Source: an uncultured Collinsella sp.
GTDB taxonomy: Bacteria > Actinomycetota > Coriobacteriia > Coriobacteriales > Coriobacteriaceae
Length of the DNA stretch: 64,000 nt
Assembly (NCBI GenBank): GCA_947642445.1
Contig: CANRSF010000012.1
Coordinates: forward strand, 1-64,000
Direction of reading: 5' to 3'
Below, in pieces: positions 44,962 to 54,431 of the stretch. Each line of letters begins with the position of its first letter. The stretch's first letter is position 1. The notes below the pieces were generated by a model that saw only the letters and a list, made by a program, of their open reading frames with translations, was not told where the DNA came from and did no database searches. The position numbers and the translations under genes were made by a program.

Positions 44962-46176
44962 TTATGCGCTTGCTTCAGCAGCGCTCGCCACTGTTTCGAG
45001 CGAATCAACTTCGTGTTCTGCCGCCTGCACCTTTGTCGGCACCACGCCAAAACAGCAGCTCAGCGCCGCAGACACCGCAAATGCCGTGCCACCGGCAGCG
45101 CAGCACCACAGCAGGTCCGAAATGCCGCCCGTGGCAAAGCCAATGACCATAAGGACATTCGTCATGCCGATGGTATAGGCCGTAACGTGGCCCACGGCCG
45201 CAACAAGGCCTCCGACGGCGCCGCCAATGGCCATGCATGTCAGACACCTGCCATATTTAAAGCCGCATCCGTACAGCGCTGGCTCGCTTACGCCGCCAAG
45301 AATACCCGAGATTGAATAGCCCAGCATGAGCGCCTTCTCGTCCTTATCCGCAACGCGGAGCGACGCGCCAAAGGGCATACCCCAAACGGCGAACGTCGCC
45401 ATCGTCGCAGCGATCAGAATGCACGAATCCGTTCCCACACTCATAAACTGCGCATAGGCGAGCGATAGGACAACGTTGCTGACACCCGCGATCTTAAGAA
45501 ACTCCCAACTCGCGGCAAGCCCCATAAGCGTGAGCAGCGACACGATGCCACCGGAATTGCCAAGCATAAACATAAGCTGTCCCAACAGCATGCCCAGATA
45601 GCTGCCCGCCGGCGCCGTAATACACAGCGAGACCGGAACCATGACGAGCATGGTTGCAAACGGAACAAACGAAAACGCCACGGCCTTAGGGATAACGCGC
45701 TGGAAGAAACACTCCACTCGCCATAGCACGGGTACCGAGATGAGAACCGGAATAACAGTCGTTGTGTAATCGTTGACCGGCGCGGGAAGCAGACCATACA
45801 CGAAAGTCATCGATGCCCCCGTCGTCGATGCGGCATCGACGAGCTTAAGCAGATCGGGCGCAATCAATACGCCGCCCAGCATCATGCCCAGCTGCTCCGA
45901 GCAACCGAGCTGGCGGGCGGCCGCCCAACCAAGATAAATGGGCAAAAAGTAGTAGCCGGCGTTATAGAGCCAACTGTAGAACAGGCGATAGATTTCGGAA
46001 TCGGCAGACCACAGGCCCAGCATGCCTTCGCCCATAATGACGGCGGCGGTGCGGAACAACGCCGCGCAAACAATAAACGGCAGCGCCGACATCATGCTTT
46101 TGGACAGATAGTCCACCACGGCCATGGCGTTTGATGAAACCGTCGTTGTAAACGAGGTGTTAGAAACTTGTGACAT
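44962..46176 (-). CDS. PTS EIIC, glucose/beta-glucoside superfamily, single-domain
   Basis: The 404-aa permease has ten or so hydrophobic helices and the family motif GVSEPALYG that contacts sugar. GSYLGMLLGQLMFMLGNSGG is also typical of the Glc superfamily. There is no IIB cysteine domain and no IIA domain, and no such genes are next to it, so it must borrow them. AAAGG lies 6 nt before the ATG at 46176. The start region repeats the TGTGACATG sequence of the neighbouring hairpin. Confidence 0.87.
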   Translation of the reverse strand: MSQVSNTSFTTTVSSNAMAVVDYLSKSMMSALPFIVCAALFRTAAVIMGEGMLGLWSADSEIYRLFYSWLYNAGYYFLPIYLGWAAARQLGCSEQLGMMLGGVLIAPDLLKLVDAASTTGASMTFVYGLLPAPVNDYTTTVIPVLISVPVLWRVECFFQRVIPKAVAFSFVPFATMLVMVPVSLCITAPAGSYLGMLLGQLMFMLGNSGGIVSLLTLMGLAASWEFLKIAGVSNVVLSLAYAQFMSVGTDSCILIAATMATFAVWGMPFGASLRVADKDEKALMLGYSISGILGGVSEPALYGCGFKYGRCLTCMAIGGAVGGLVAAVGHVTAYTIGMTNVLMVIGFATGGISDLLWCCAAGGTAFAVSAALSCCFGVVPTKVQAAEHEVDSLETVASAAEASA

Positions 46177-46191
46177 GGAACGCCTTTCCCA

Positions 46192-46222
46192 ATGTGACAT
46201 GCGGGCTGTCCCTTTGTCACAT
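46192..46222 (-). repeat. GGGACAG-loop hairpin, copy d
   Basis: Perfect arms ATGTGACA / TGTCACAT enclose a loop that on the minus strand reads AAGGGACAGCCCGC. The minus-strand left arm starts with the last codon and the TGA stop of accDA, so the element begins inside the gene end. Confidence 0.75.
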
Positions 46223-47941
46223 CGTGCGGTACTGACCGATTGCGCGGTACTTTTCGTAGCGGAGGTTTGTGAGGGTCGCGTCGTCGAGCTGCTCAAGCGT
46301 ATCGAAGGCATCAAATGCCGAGGACATGACGGCACCGGCGATCTCCTCATGCGACAGGCCCCTATCGTCAACAATGCCGTCGATGATGCCGAGCGCCAAC
46401 AGATCGGGGGCCGTGAGCTTAAGCGCCTCGGCGGCCTCATTCGCGCGCTCGGTATCCTTCCACAGGATCGACGCACAGGCCTCGGGGCTCACGACCGAAT
46501 AGGCCGAACTCGAGAGCATCAGGATGCGGTCAGCCACGGACAGCGCCAGCGCGCCACCAGAGCCGCCCTCGCCTGTCACCACCGAGACAATCGGCGTCTT
46601 AAGGCCGCTCATCTCCATGAGATTCTGGGCAATCGCCTCGCCCTGGCCGCGCTCCTCGGCACCGATACCGCAAAACGCGCCCGAAGTATCAACCAGGCAC
46701 AGAACCGGCCGACCAAATTTCTCGGCTTGGTGCATCAGGCGACGTGCCTTGCGGTAGCCCTCGGGATGTGCCATACCAAAGTTGCGACGCATGCGCTCTT
46801 TGGTCGTGGTACCGCGCTCGATGGCGATAACCGTCACGGGTCGCCCGTCTTTCCAGCCGATGCCGCCCACCACGGCAGCATCGTCGCCAAAGTAGCGGTC
46901 GCCGTGCAGCTCTACGAATCCGTCGAGACCCAACGAGATCATCTCGCCTGCCGTGGCGCGGTTCGCCGAGCGAGTCTGTTTGACGATTTCGAGCGCGCTT
47001 TTTGGTGCGGCCGAGCGCTTAAACAAGTGTCCCAGCTTTTTGTCGCGACGACCCGTATGCACGATCTCATGCGGTGCCCCCAGGCCGGGCGCGTGCCCTT
47101 CGTGCAGCGCCAGCAGCTCGCCTACCGTGAGCGCAATCTCACCACGCGGAACAACGGCATCGCAAAAGCCGTGCTCCAGCAAAAACTCGGAACGCTGGAA
47201 TCCCTTGGGCAGACGCTTGTGCATGTTCTGCTCGATCACGCGCGGGCCGGCAAATGCCGTCAGGGCATCGGGCTCGGCCAGGATAATGTCGCCCTCCATG
47301 GCAAAGCTCGCGGTTACACCTCCGGTCGTGGGATCGGTGAGCACCGTGATATACAGGCCGCCCGCCTCGCTGTGGCGCCTAACCGCTGCAGAAATCTTGG
47401 CCATCTGCATGAGCGAGGTCACGCCCTCCTGCATGCGGGCGCCGCCCGATACGGTAAAGCCGACAACTGGCAATCCCAGCTCGGTCGCATGCTCAAATGT
47501 GCGACAGATCTTCTCGCCCACCACGGAGCCCATCGAGCCCATCATAAAGTTGGCATCCATAAAGAAGAGTGCGGTATCGCAACCGCAGATTTTGCCCCTG
47601 CCGCACACAACGGCATCGCGCTCGCCCGAACGCTCGCTCACGCTCTTGAGTTTGTCGGCATAACCGGGAAACGAGAGGAAGTCCTCCGACGCCAGATTAG
47701 CATCCCATTCCTCAAACGTGCCCTCGTCGACCGTCATGCGCATACGGTCGCGCCCACTCACGCGAAAGTGCTTGCCGCAACGGGGGCACACCTCGAGGTT
47801 GTCGTGCAGGCGTGCCTCATCGATCACACGGCGGCACTCCGGGCACTTGATAAACACGTGGCGCGCGGGAAACTCGGCGCATGACTCGGTCATCGGCCCC
47901 TCGAGGACGTTGACCGTCTTCGCTTTCCTATTCATCAGCAT
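46217..47941 (-). CDS. accDA: Fused acetyl-CoA carboxylase carboxyltransferase (beta-alpha, AccD-AccA)
   Basis: The 574-aa single chain joins both carboxyltransferase subunits, which transfer CO2 from biotin to acetyl-CoA to give malonyl-CoA. The N-terminal beta half has the zinc finger C33, C36, C52, C55 (CPEC, CPRC) and GGARMQEGVTSLMQMAK. The alpha half starts at about 290 with KRSAAPKSALEIVKQTR and contains GEGGSGGALAL. The ATG at 47941 overlaps the accC stop by 14 nt. It is the last gene of the fatty-acid operon. Confidence 0.94.
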   Translation of the reverse strand: MLMNRKAKTVNVLEGPMTESCAEFPARHVFIKCPECRRVIDEARLHDNLEVCPRCGKHFRVSGRDRMRMTVDEGTFEEWDANLASEDFLSFPGYADKLKSVSERSGERDAVVCGRGKICGCDTALFFMDANFMMGSMGSVVGEKICRTFEHATELGLPVVGFTVSGGARMQEGVTSLMQMAKISAAVRRHSEAGGLYITVLTDPTTGGVTASFAMEGDIILAEPDALTAFAGPRVIEQNMHKRLPKGFQRSEFLLEHGFCDAVVPRGEIALTVGELLALHEGHAPGLGAPHEIVHTGRRDKKLGHLFKRSAAPKSALEIVKQTRSANRATAGEMISLGLDGFVELHGDRYFGDDAAVVGGIGWKDGRPVTVIAIERGTTTKERMRRNFGMAHPEGYRKARRLMHQAEKFGRPVLCLVDTSGAFCGIGAEERGQGEAIAQNLMEMSGLKTPIVSVVTGEGGSGGALALSVADRILMLSSSAYSVVSPEACASILWKDTERANEAAEALKLTAPDLLALGIIDGIVDDRGLSHEEIAGAVMSSAFDAFDTLEQLDDATLTNLRYEKYRAIGQYRTM

Positions 47942-49271
47942 AGAGATGCCCCATCAGATCGGTGTGATACATGCCCGACAAAAACTCGTCGTTTGCCAGC
48001 ACGTCGAGCTGAAGCTCGCTATTTTCGCTCACGCCCTCAATCACGAGCTCGCCCAGGGCCGAGCGCATCTTGCGAATGGCACCGTCACGCGTGGGCGCGC
48101 ACACGATGAGCTTGCCGAGCATGGAGTCGTAGTACGGCGGAACTTTCGCTCCGGTAAACATGGCGGAATCCCAGCGCACGCGCGGACCACCCGGCACACG
48201 CAACGCGGTGACCGTTCCACATGACGGTAGAAAGTCCGGCGTTTCGGCATTGATGCGGCACTCCATGGCGTGGTTGCGGACCGGTACGTCCTCCTGCTCA
48301 AAGGGCAGAGGCTGGCCGGCAGCCACGCGCAGCTGCCACTTAACCAGGTCGGTATCGGTCACAAACTCCGTAACCGGATGCTCCACCTGCAAGCGCGTGT
48401 TCATTTCCATAAAGTAGAAATTGCCGTCGTCCGAATACAGGAACTCGATGGTACCGGCTCCTTCGTAGCCGACGGCACGAGCCAAGTCACGCGCTGCCTT
48501 GTGCATGCGAGCACGAATGTCGTCGTGTCCGTCGAGGCACGGCGCGGGGCTCTCCTCGATCAGCTTTTGATTGCGACGCTGAACCGAGCACTCGCGCTCG
48601 CCGAGCGAAAACACATGGCCCTGCTTATCGGCCATAATCTGCACCTCAACGTGGTGCGCCGGCGAGACGAACTTCTCCATGTAGCACTCGCCGTCGCCAA
48701 AGACGGCCTCGCCCTCGGCACGCGCCTCGATGAACGCCTTTGCCGCATCTTCCACGCGCTCGACCTTGCGAATACCGCGGCCGCCTCCACCCGCACGCGC
48801 CTTGATGAGCACGGGGCAGCCAATGCGCTCAGCCTCGGCCGTTGCCTCCTCGGGACTTTTGAGCAAATCGCAGCCCGGCACGATGGGCACGCCCGCCGCG
48901 GCGGCCGTTCGACGCGCGGCGTCCTTGTCGCCCATGCTGTCGATCACCTTGGCCGAAGGACCGACAAACGCCAGGCCATACTTGTCGCAGTCGCGCACGA
49001 AGCTCGCCTTCTCGGAAAAGAAACCGTAGCCAGGATGGATCGCCTTTGCCCCCGACTTCACGGCACAGGTGAGCACGGCATCGTCGTTGAGGTAGCTCTC
49101 GGCAAGACGCGGGCCGCCGATGCAATACGCCTCGTCGGCAAGCTGCACGTGCAGCGCGTCCGCATCGGCCGTGGAATAAACGGCGACGGTCTTGATGCCC
49201 ATATCGCGGCACGCGCGGATAACACGGACCGCGACTTCTCCGCGGTTGGCGATGAGCACTTTGTCGAACAT
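47928..49271 (-). CDS. accC: Biotin carboxylase
   Basis: The 447-aa subunit carboxylates biotin on BCCP with ATP and bicarbonate. It has MFDKVLIANRGEVAVRVIRA, the ATP-grasp loop KARAGGGGRGIRKV and MEMNTRLQVEHPVTE with the catalytic Glu/Arg. AAGGAAGG precedes the ATG at 49271; the longer open frame upstream is Arg-rich and overlaps fabZ. It overlaps accDA by 14 nt. Confidence 0.97.
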   Translation of the reverse strand: MFDKVLIANRGEVAVRVIRACRDMGIKTVAVYSTADADALHVQLADEAYCIGGPRLAESYLNDDAVLTCAVKSGAKAIHPGYGFFSEKASFVRDCDKYGLAFVGPSAKVIDSMGDKDAARRTAAAAGVPIVPGCDLLKSPEEATAEAERIGCPVLIKARAGGGGRGIRKVERVEDAAKAFIEARAEGEAVFGDGECYMEKFVSPAHHVEVQIMADKQGHVFSLGERECSVQRRNQKLIEESPAPCLDGHDDIRARMHKAARDLARAVGYEGAGTIEFLYSDDGNFYFMEMNTRLQVEHPVTEFVTDTDLVKWQLRVAAGQPLPFEQEDVPVRNHAMECRINAETPDFLPSCGTVTALRVPGGPRVRWDSAMFTGAKVPPYYDSMLGKLIVCAPTRDGAIRKMRSALGELVIEGVSENSELQLDVLANDEFLSGMYHTDLMGHLYADE

Positions 49272-49281
49272 GAAGCCTTCC

Positions 49282-49704
49282 TTAACTTTCGTGCATGAGT
49301 GCAAAAGACATATCGGCGCGGCAGCAAACCTCACCGTTGACGCTCGCAGTACCCGTCGCAAAGCGGAACGGCCCGCGCGCACGCGTGATGGTGCACACCA
49401 GATCAACCGTGTCGCCCGGGCGCACCGGGCGCTTAAAGCGCACCTTATCGAGGCTCGTATAGAACGGCGTCGCGCCGCGCGCCTCCTCATCGCCCACCAG
49501 CAGCACGCAGCAGTTCTGGGCGAGCATCTCGCACTGAATCACGCCGGGAACGACCGGGTTTCCCGGAAAATGTCCCTGCAAAAAGTACTCGTCGCCTGTA
49601 ATCGTGATCTTGCCGTGGGCCTCGTCGCCCACCAGCTCGGCTTCGTCGAGCAAAAGCATCGGCTCGCGATGCGGTAATAGCTTCTTGAGCTCTTCTTTGT
49701 TCAT
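49282..49704 (-). CDS. fabZ: 3-hydroxyacyl-ACP dehydratase FabZ
   Basis: The 140-aa hot-dog enzyme has LLPHREPMLLLD and GHFPGNPVVPGVIQCEMLAQ with catalytic His45 and Glu59. It dehydrates 3-hydroxyacyl-ACP in each elongation cycle. I chose the ATG at 49704 (AGGTG 8 nt upstream) over a GTG at 49713. It lies between accB and accC. Confidence 0.95.
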   Translation of the reverse strand: MNKEELKKLLPHREPMLLLDEAELVGDEAHGKITITGDEYFLQGHFPGNPVVPGVIQCEMLAQNCCVLLVGDEEARGATPFYTSLDKVRFKRPVRPGDTVDLVCTITRARGPFRFATGTASVNGEVCCRADMSFALMHES

Positions 49705-49713
49705 GGATATCAC

Positions 49714-50187
49714 CTATCCGATCCTCATGAGGCAGCTGCCAAACTCCACGAGGTCGCCGTCGGCCACGCAGATCTCGAGCACCTCACCGTCTGCCTCGGC
49801 CGTCACCTCGTTGAGAACCTTCATGGCCTCGATGATGCAGAGGGTCTCGCCGGCCTTGACCTTGGAGCCCACGCGCACAAACGGCTCGTCGCCCGGCGCA
49901 GGGGCAGCATAGAAGACGCCCACCATGGGAGCAGCCACCTCGGTGCCCTTGGGCTCCGGCGCGGCGGCAGGTGTCTGCGTGGCGGGTTCCGGTGCGGCAG
50001 GCGCGACTGTGGGAGCTGCAACTTGAGCGGCCACGGCACCCGGCATAGGCACGGGCACGGCAACCGGCTGCGCGGCACTCGCGCGCTCGAGTTCGACCGC
50101 GGTGCCATCGGGCTCCTCAACACGTACGCGCGTAAGGCCGCGGTCCTCCATCACATCGGCTATCTCGGCAAGTCTTTTGGAATCCAT
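49714..50187 (-). CDS. accB: Biotin carboxyl carrier protein
   Basis: The 157-aa carrier ends in a biotinyl domain with CIIEAMKVLNEV; Lys123 receives biotin. A flexible Ala/Pro-rich linker (about 38-82) follows the N-terminal segment. The biotin ligase gene birA is on the far side of the same operon's promoter. Confidence 0.97.
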   Translation of the reverse strand: MDSKRLAEIADVMEDRGLTRVRVEEPDGTAVELERASAAQPVAVPVPMPGAVAAQVAAPTVAPAAPEPATQTPAAAPEPKGTEVAAPMVGVFYAAPAPGDEPFVRVGSKVKAGETLCIIEAMKVLNEVTAEADGEVLEICVADGDLVEFGSCLMRIG

Positions 50188-50190
50188 GCT

Positions 50191-51438
50191 CTAGCTCCTC
50201 GTATATCTACGCAGCGCGATGGCGGCGTTGTGCCCGCCAAAGCCCAGGTTGGTCGAAAGCGCCCAGGTAAGGTCGGCGCGAACCGCTCGATTAGGCGTGT
50301 AATCAAGATCGCAGGCGGGATCGGGCGTGTGGTAGTTAATGGTCGGGGGCACCACGCCCTGCTCGAGCGCCATGGCACAGGCCATGACCTCGATGGCACC
50401 CGTGGCACCGATCATGTGCCCGGTCATCGACTTGGTCGACGAGACGTGCGCGGCGCGTGCCGCGTCCTCGCCGAGCGCCCGCTTAATGCCTGTCGTCTCG
50501 GACGAATCGTTGAGCTTGGTCGAGGTGCCGTGGGCGTTGATGTAGAGACCCTCGGAAGGCTTGACGTCGCCCTCGGCTACCGCCAGCGATATCGCACGGG
50601 CAATGCCGGCGGCATCGGGGTCGGGGCTCGTAATGTGATAGGCATCATCGGTGTTGCCGTAGCCCACGACCTCGGCATAAATGTGCGCACCGCGCGCCTG
50701 CGCATGCTCCATGCTCTCGAGTACCAGCACGCAGGCGCCCTCACCCATCACAAAGCCATCGCGGTCTGCGTCGAACGGGCGGCAGGCCGTCGCGGGATCG
50801 GGGTTGGTGGTCAATGCGCGGCAGGACGTAAAGCCTGCAACAGCATCGGGGATAATGGCCGCCTCGGCACCGCCCGCGAGGATCGCGTCGGCATAGCCGT
50901 GCTTGATAGCACGGAACGCCTCGCCCACCGCATGGGCCGAGGTCGCGCACGCAGTCACGACTGGCAGGGTCGGTCCCTTTGCCTTGTGACGGATTGCGAT
51001 ATTGCCCGATGCCATGTTGGGGATCATCATCGCGATCATGTAAGGCGATGCGCGGCGGGGCCCACGGTCTGCAATCGTATGGACGTTGTCGACGAGCGTC
51101 TGCATGCCGCCCACGCCCGACCCCACGTAAACGCCCAGGCGCTCGCGATCGATGGCGCCTTCGGCATCAAAGCCCGCATCGTGCATTGCCTCGTCCGAAG
51201 CCGCCAGCGCAAACTGAACGCAGGGGTCCAGATGCTTGGCGTCGCGCTTGCCAAAGTACTCGTTGCCGTCAAAGCCCTTGACTTCGGCCGCCACTTTGAC
51301 GGTAAACGCATCGGTATCAAAGTGCGTGATCGGGCCGATGCCACAGGTCCCGGCGCACATGGCCGCCCAGGTGGCAAGCGCGGTGTTGCCGAGCGGCGAT
51401 ACGGCACCGATGCCGGTGATTGCAACTCTCTGTTCCAT
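50191..51438 (-). CDS. fabF: 3-oxoacyl-ACP synthase II FabF
   Basis: The 415-aa condensing enzyme has the active Cys164 in VTACATSAHAVGEA and the two His residues in NAHGTSTKLND and STKSMTGHMIGATG. It extends acyl-ACP with malonyl-ACP. GAGGAG lies 6 nt before the ATG at 51438; an ATG directly before it (51441) is also possible. Confidence 0.96.
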   Translation of the reverse strand: MEQRVAITGIGAVSPLGNTALATWAAMCAGTCGIGPITHFDTDAFTVKVAAEVKGFDGNEYFGKRDAKHLDPCVQFALAASDEAMHDAGFDAEGAIDRERLGVYVGSGVGGMQTLVDNVHTIADRGPRRASPYMIAMMIPNMASGNIAIRHKAKGPTLPVVTACATSAHAVGEAFRAIKHGYADAILAGGAEAAIIPDAVAGFTSCRALTTNPDPATACRPFDADRDGFVMGEGACVLVLESMEHAQARGAHIYAEVVGYGNTDDAYHITSPDPDAAGIARAISLAVAEGDVKPSEGLYINAHGTSTKLNDSSETTGIKRALGEDAARAAHVSSTKSMTGHMIGATGAIEVMACAMALEQGVVPPTINYHTPDPACDLDYTPNRAVRADLTWALSTNLGFGGHNAAIALRRYTRS

Positions 51439-51477
51439 CATGGTCTCCTCATCCAAGCCGTTCTTCGGCCCTGGTTT

Positions 51478-52251
51478 CTACATCGCCATTCCGCCGTCGA
51501 CGCGCACGACCTCGCCCGTAATGTAAGCAGCCGCATCGCTCGCTAAAAAGCGCACCACGCCGGCCACTTCCTCGGGACGTGCCATGCGCTTAAGGGGAAT
51601 CTGTTCCTCGGTTGCCGTACGCACCTTCTCCGAGAGCTTTGCCGTCATATCTGTCTCGACAAACCCGGGGGCGACCGCGTTCGCTCGTACGCCACGAGGC
51701 GCAAGCTCGCGCGCCACCGCCTTGGTAAGCCCTATCACGCCTGCCTTGGAAGCAGCGTAGTTGGCTTGCCCGGCATTGCCCATCAGGCCCACGACCGAGC
51801 TCATGTTGACGACGCAACCGCCGCGCTGGCGCATAAAGGTCTTGGTGAGCGCGCGCGTCATATTGAATGTTCCCTTGAGATTGACATCGAGCACGCGATC
51901 GAATGCGTCATCGCCCATGCGTATGAGCAGGCCATCGCGGGTGATGCCGGCGTTGTTGACGAGCGCCCAAATGGAACCAAAGTCGTTGAGGACCGCTTCC
52001 ACGCACGCGTTGACGGCAGCGGGATCGGTCACGTCGCATTGATATGCGCGTGCCGTGGCGCCAACCGCCTCACAGGCTTCGCACGTCTTGCGCGCCGCAT
52101 CGACGCTGCCGGCATAGACGACGGCGATATCAAAGCCGTCCTCCGCCAGACCGACAGCGCAGGCGCGGCCGATACCCCGCGAGCCGCCCGTGACCAGTGC
52201 CACGCGACGTGAGTCGTTGCGCTCGAGCGCGCCGTTGTTCAAGTTGCCCAT
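51478..52251 (-). CDS. fabG: 3-oxoacyl-ACP reductase FabG
   Basis: The 257-aa short-chain dehydrogenase has the NADPH-binding TGGSRGIG, NNAGITRDGLL, the catalytic Ser in VVNMSSVVG and Tyr165/Lys169 in YAASK. GAAAGGAATGAC precedes the ATG. Confidence 0.96.
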   Translation of the reverse strand: MGNLNNGALERNDSRRVALVTGGSRGIGRACAVGLAEDGFDIAVVYAGSVDAARKTCEACEAVGATARAYQCDVTDPAAVNACVEAVLNDFGSIWALVNNAGITRDGLLIRMGDDAFDRVLDVNLKGTFNMTRALTKTFMRQRGGCVVNMSSVVGLMGNAGQANYAASKAGVIGLTKAVARELAPRGVRANAVAPGFVETDMTAKLSEKVRTATEEQIPLKRMARPEEVAGVVRFLASDAAAYITGEVVRVDGGMAM

Positions 52252-52281
52252 GTCATTCCTTTCGGGTTACAGCCCTGTGGA

Positions 52282-53208
52282 CTATGCGAGCTCGTCGGCA
52301 ATAGCTGCGACCTGCTCGGCCGTTTCGCACGAATACACGCGAACGTCGCTCAACGTACGCTTGACCAAGCCGGACAACGTTTTGCCAGGGCCGACCTCAA
52401 TAAACGTATCGATGCCTTGATCCTGCAGAGCATGCAGCGTGTCGACCCAGCGCACGGCATGACTCACCTGGTTGGCCAGCATCTCCGCTGCCGCCTGCGG
52501 GTCGGCCGGATAGGGCGCCGCTGTCATATTTGCCATAACAGGAATCAGCAGCGGGGACGGCGCGTGACCGGCCTCGATATATGCAGCAAGGCCACAGGTC
52601 GCCTCGGCCATATAGGGGCTATGAAATGCGCCCGACACCGCGACTTTCATAGCGCGGCCGCCAGCCTCTTTTACTAGGACGTCGAGCTCCTGCAGCGCCT
52701 CGGGCGCTCCGGCAACAACCGTCTGCTGCGGACTGTTGTAGTTGACCGGCCAGCAGTCCTCGCCGGCCTGTTTTGCCAGGTTCTCGACTTGCGCCGCATC
52801 GAGCTTGATGACGGCGCGCATGCCGCCCGGATGGCGCTCGGCAGCCGCGGCCATCAGCGCCGCGCGCTCGCACACGAGCTCAAAGCCCGCTCGCGTATCG
52901 AACGCCCCCGCAAAGGTGAGCGCGGCGACCTCGCCAAGCGAAAAACCCGCACAGGCGGCAGGTACCACGCCGCGCTCACGCAGTGCGGCAGCCGCTGCCA
53001 GGTCATGGACGAACACGCAAGGCTGCGTGTTCTCGGTCTGCGACAGCTCCTCCTTGGAGGCGCTCCGGCACTGCTCGCTGGTTCCCGGACGCACCTCGTC
53101 GGCGATCGCGAACACCTCGGCAGCCGCCGGCGATGCCTCGATCAGGTCGACGCCCATCGCAGGGTGTTGGGCGCCCTGGCCGGCAAACAGAAACGCTACG
53201 CTACCCAT
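52282..53208 (-). CDS. fabD: Malonyl-CoA:ACP transacylase FabD
   Basis: The 308-aa enzyme has FLFAGQGAQHPAMG, the nucleophile Ser90 in GFSLGE, the His in SGAFHSPYM and EVGPGKTLSGLVKRT. It overlaps the fabK stop by 13 nt, so the two are translationally coupled. Confidence 0.96.
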   Translation of the reverse strand: MGSVAFLFAGQGAQHPAMGVDLIEASPAAAEVFAIADEVRPGTSEQCRSASKEELSQTENTQPCVFVHDLAAAAALRERGVVPAACAGFSLGEVAALTFAGAFDTRAGFELVCERAALMAAAAERHPGGMRAVIKLDAAQVENLAKQAGEDCWPVNYNSPQQTVVAGAPEALQELDVLVKEAGGRAMKVAVSGAFHSPYMAEATCGLAAYIEAGHAPSPLLIPVMANMTAAPYPADPQAAAEMLANQVSHAVRWVDTLHALQDQGIDTFIEVGPGKTLSGLVKRTLSDVRVYSCETAEQVAAIADELA

Positions 53209-54140
53209 GCGGACGCACCCTTCAGGACGCGCTCGGCGCCATCGACCAAGTCGTCAACGATTTCACGTGCGCTCTGGCACTCGTTGACCATGCCGGCAAT
53301 CTGTCCACACAAAAACGAACCCTCTTCGTAATTGCCGTCCATGGCGGCCTTGCGAAGGGCGCCGGTGCCCATGGCCCCGAGCTCCTCGGAGCTTGCGCCC
53401 GCCGCCTCGCTCTTGGCATACGCGTTGGTGAAGGGGCTCTTAAGCGCACGCACCGGATGTCCCGTCGAGCGGCCGGTCGCACGCGTCGAGGTGTCGTTGG
53501 CCTTCAGGACCATCTCCTTGTACTGCTCCGATACGGTGCACTCGTCTGCGACCAGAAAGCGCGTACCCACCTGCACGCCGGCGGCACCCAGCATAAAGGC
53601 GGCCGCCACGCCGCGGCCGTCGGCAATACCGCCGGCGGCCACGACGGGAATGTCGACCGCATCGACGACCTGCGGCACCAGTGCCATCGTCGAGGTCTCG
53701 CCAATATGGCCGCCCGATTCGGTGCCCTCGGCAACAACCGCCGTGGCTCCACGACGCGCCACGAGGCGCGCCAGCGCCACCGAGGCAACGACCGGGATGA
53801 CCTTGATGCCCGCCTCGTTCCACGCCTTCATGTACTTGGCGGGATTGCCGGCGCCCGTCACGACGACCGGCACTCGCTCGTCAATCACGACCTGCGCGAC
53901 CTCGTCGGCAAATGGGCTCATGAGCATGACGTTGACGCCAAAGGGCTTATCCGTCTTGGTGCGCAGCTCGTGAATCTGATCGCGCAACCAGTTTGCGTCG
54001 GCATTCATGGCCGCGATAATCCCTAAGCCGCCTGCCTCGGACACGGCAGATGCCAGCGAGGCATCGGCAATCCAGGCCATGCCGCCCTGGAACACGGGCT
54101 TTTCGATGCCGAGCAGCTCGCAGAGAGGAGTCTTGAGCAT
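53196..54140 (-). CDS. fabK: FMN-dependent enoyl-ACP reductase FabK
   Basis: The 314-aa TIM-barrel flavoprotein of the nitronate monooxygenase-like group has KPVFQGGMAWIAD, VVAEGTESGGHIGE and VVAAGGIADGRG with FLMGAAGVQVGTRF-type FMN binding. Placed between acpP and fabD it serves as the enoyl reductase; no FabI is present in the operon. FabK enzymes are not inhibited by triclosan. Confidence 0.94.
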   Translation of the reverse strand: MLKTPLCELLGIEKPVFQGGMAWIADASLASAVSEAGGLGIIAAMNADANWLRDQIHELRTKTDKPFGVNVMLMSPFADEVAQVVIDERVPVVVTGAGNPAKYMKAWNEAGIKVIPVVASVALARLVARRGATAVVAEGTESGGHIGETSTMALVPQVVDAVDIPVVAAGGIADGRGVAAAFMLGAAGVQVGTRFLVADECTVSEQYKEMVLKANDTSTRATGRSTGHPVRALKSPFTNAYAKSEAAGASSEELGAMGTGALRKAAMDGNYEEGSFLCGQIAGMVNECQSAREIVDDLVDGAERVLKGASAWVA

Positions 54141-54142
54141 CT

Positions 54143-54379
54143 CTACTTCTCCAATGCCGCCTCAACCGTATCGACGAACTCGCCGACCGTCTTAGGGTTC
54201 TCCTCGGTATCGAGCTGAATATCGAACTCGTCCTCGACGGCCACGAGAATCTCGACGGTACCCAGACTGTCGAGGCCGATCTCCTCGAGCGTGGACTCGG
54301 GCTTCATCTCGACGTCGTCAAGGCCGGCGGTCTCGCGGATAACGTCGCAAACGCGCTCGAAGGTCTTCTGATCTGCCAT
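54143..54379 (-). CDS. acpP: Acyl carrier protein
   Basis: The 78-aa acidic protein has the phosphopantetheine site Ser38 in EEIGLDSLGTVEI. It carries all acyl intermediates of the pathway. Its start is 52 nt after the fabH stop, with GGAGAAC upstream. Confidence 0.96.
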   Translation of the reverse strand: MADQKTFERVCDVIRETAGLDDVEMKPESTLEEIGLDSLGTVEILVAVEDEFDIQLDTEENPKTVGEFVDTVEAALEK

Positions 54380-54431
54380 GGTAGTTCTCCTTTGTTTGTG
54401 CCCTAGGGGCGTTTTTATTTCCTATGTGCGA

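Noticed and set aside
46177..46476. N-terminal extension of the PTS EIIC reading frame
   Set aside because: It overlaps accDA in another frame and has Arg/Ser-rich composition; AAAGG precedes the ATG at 46176.
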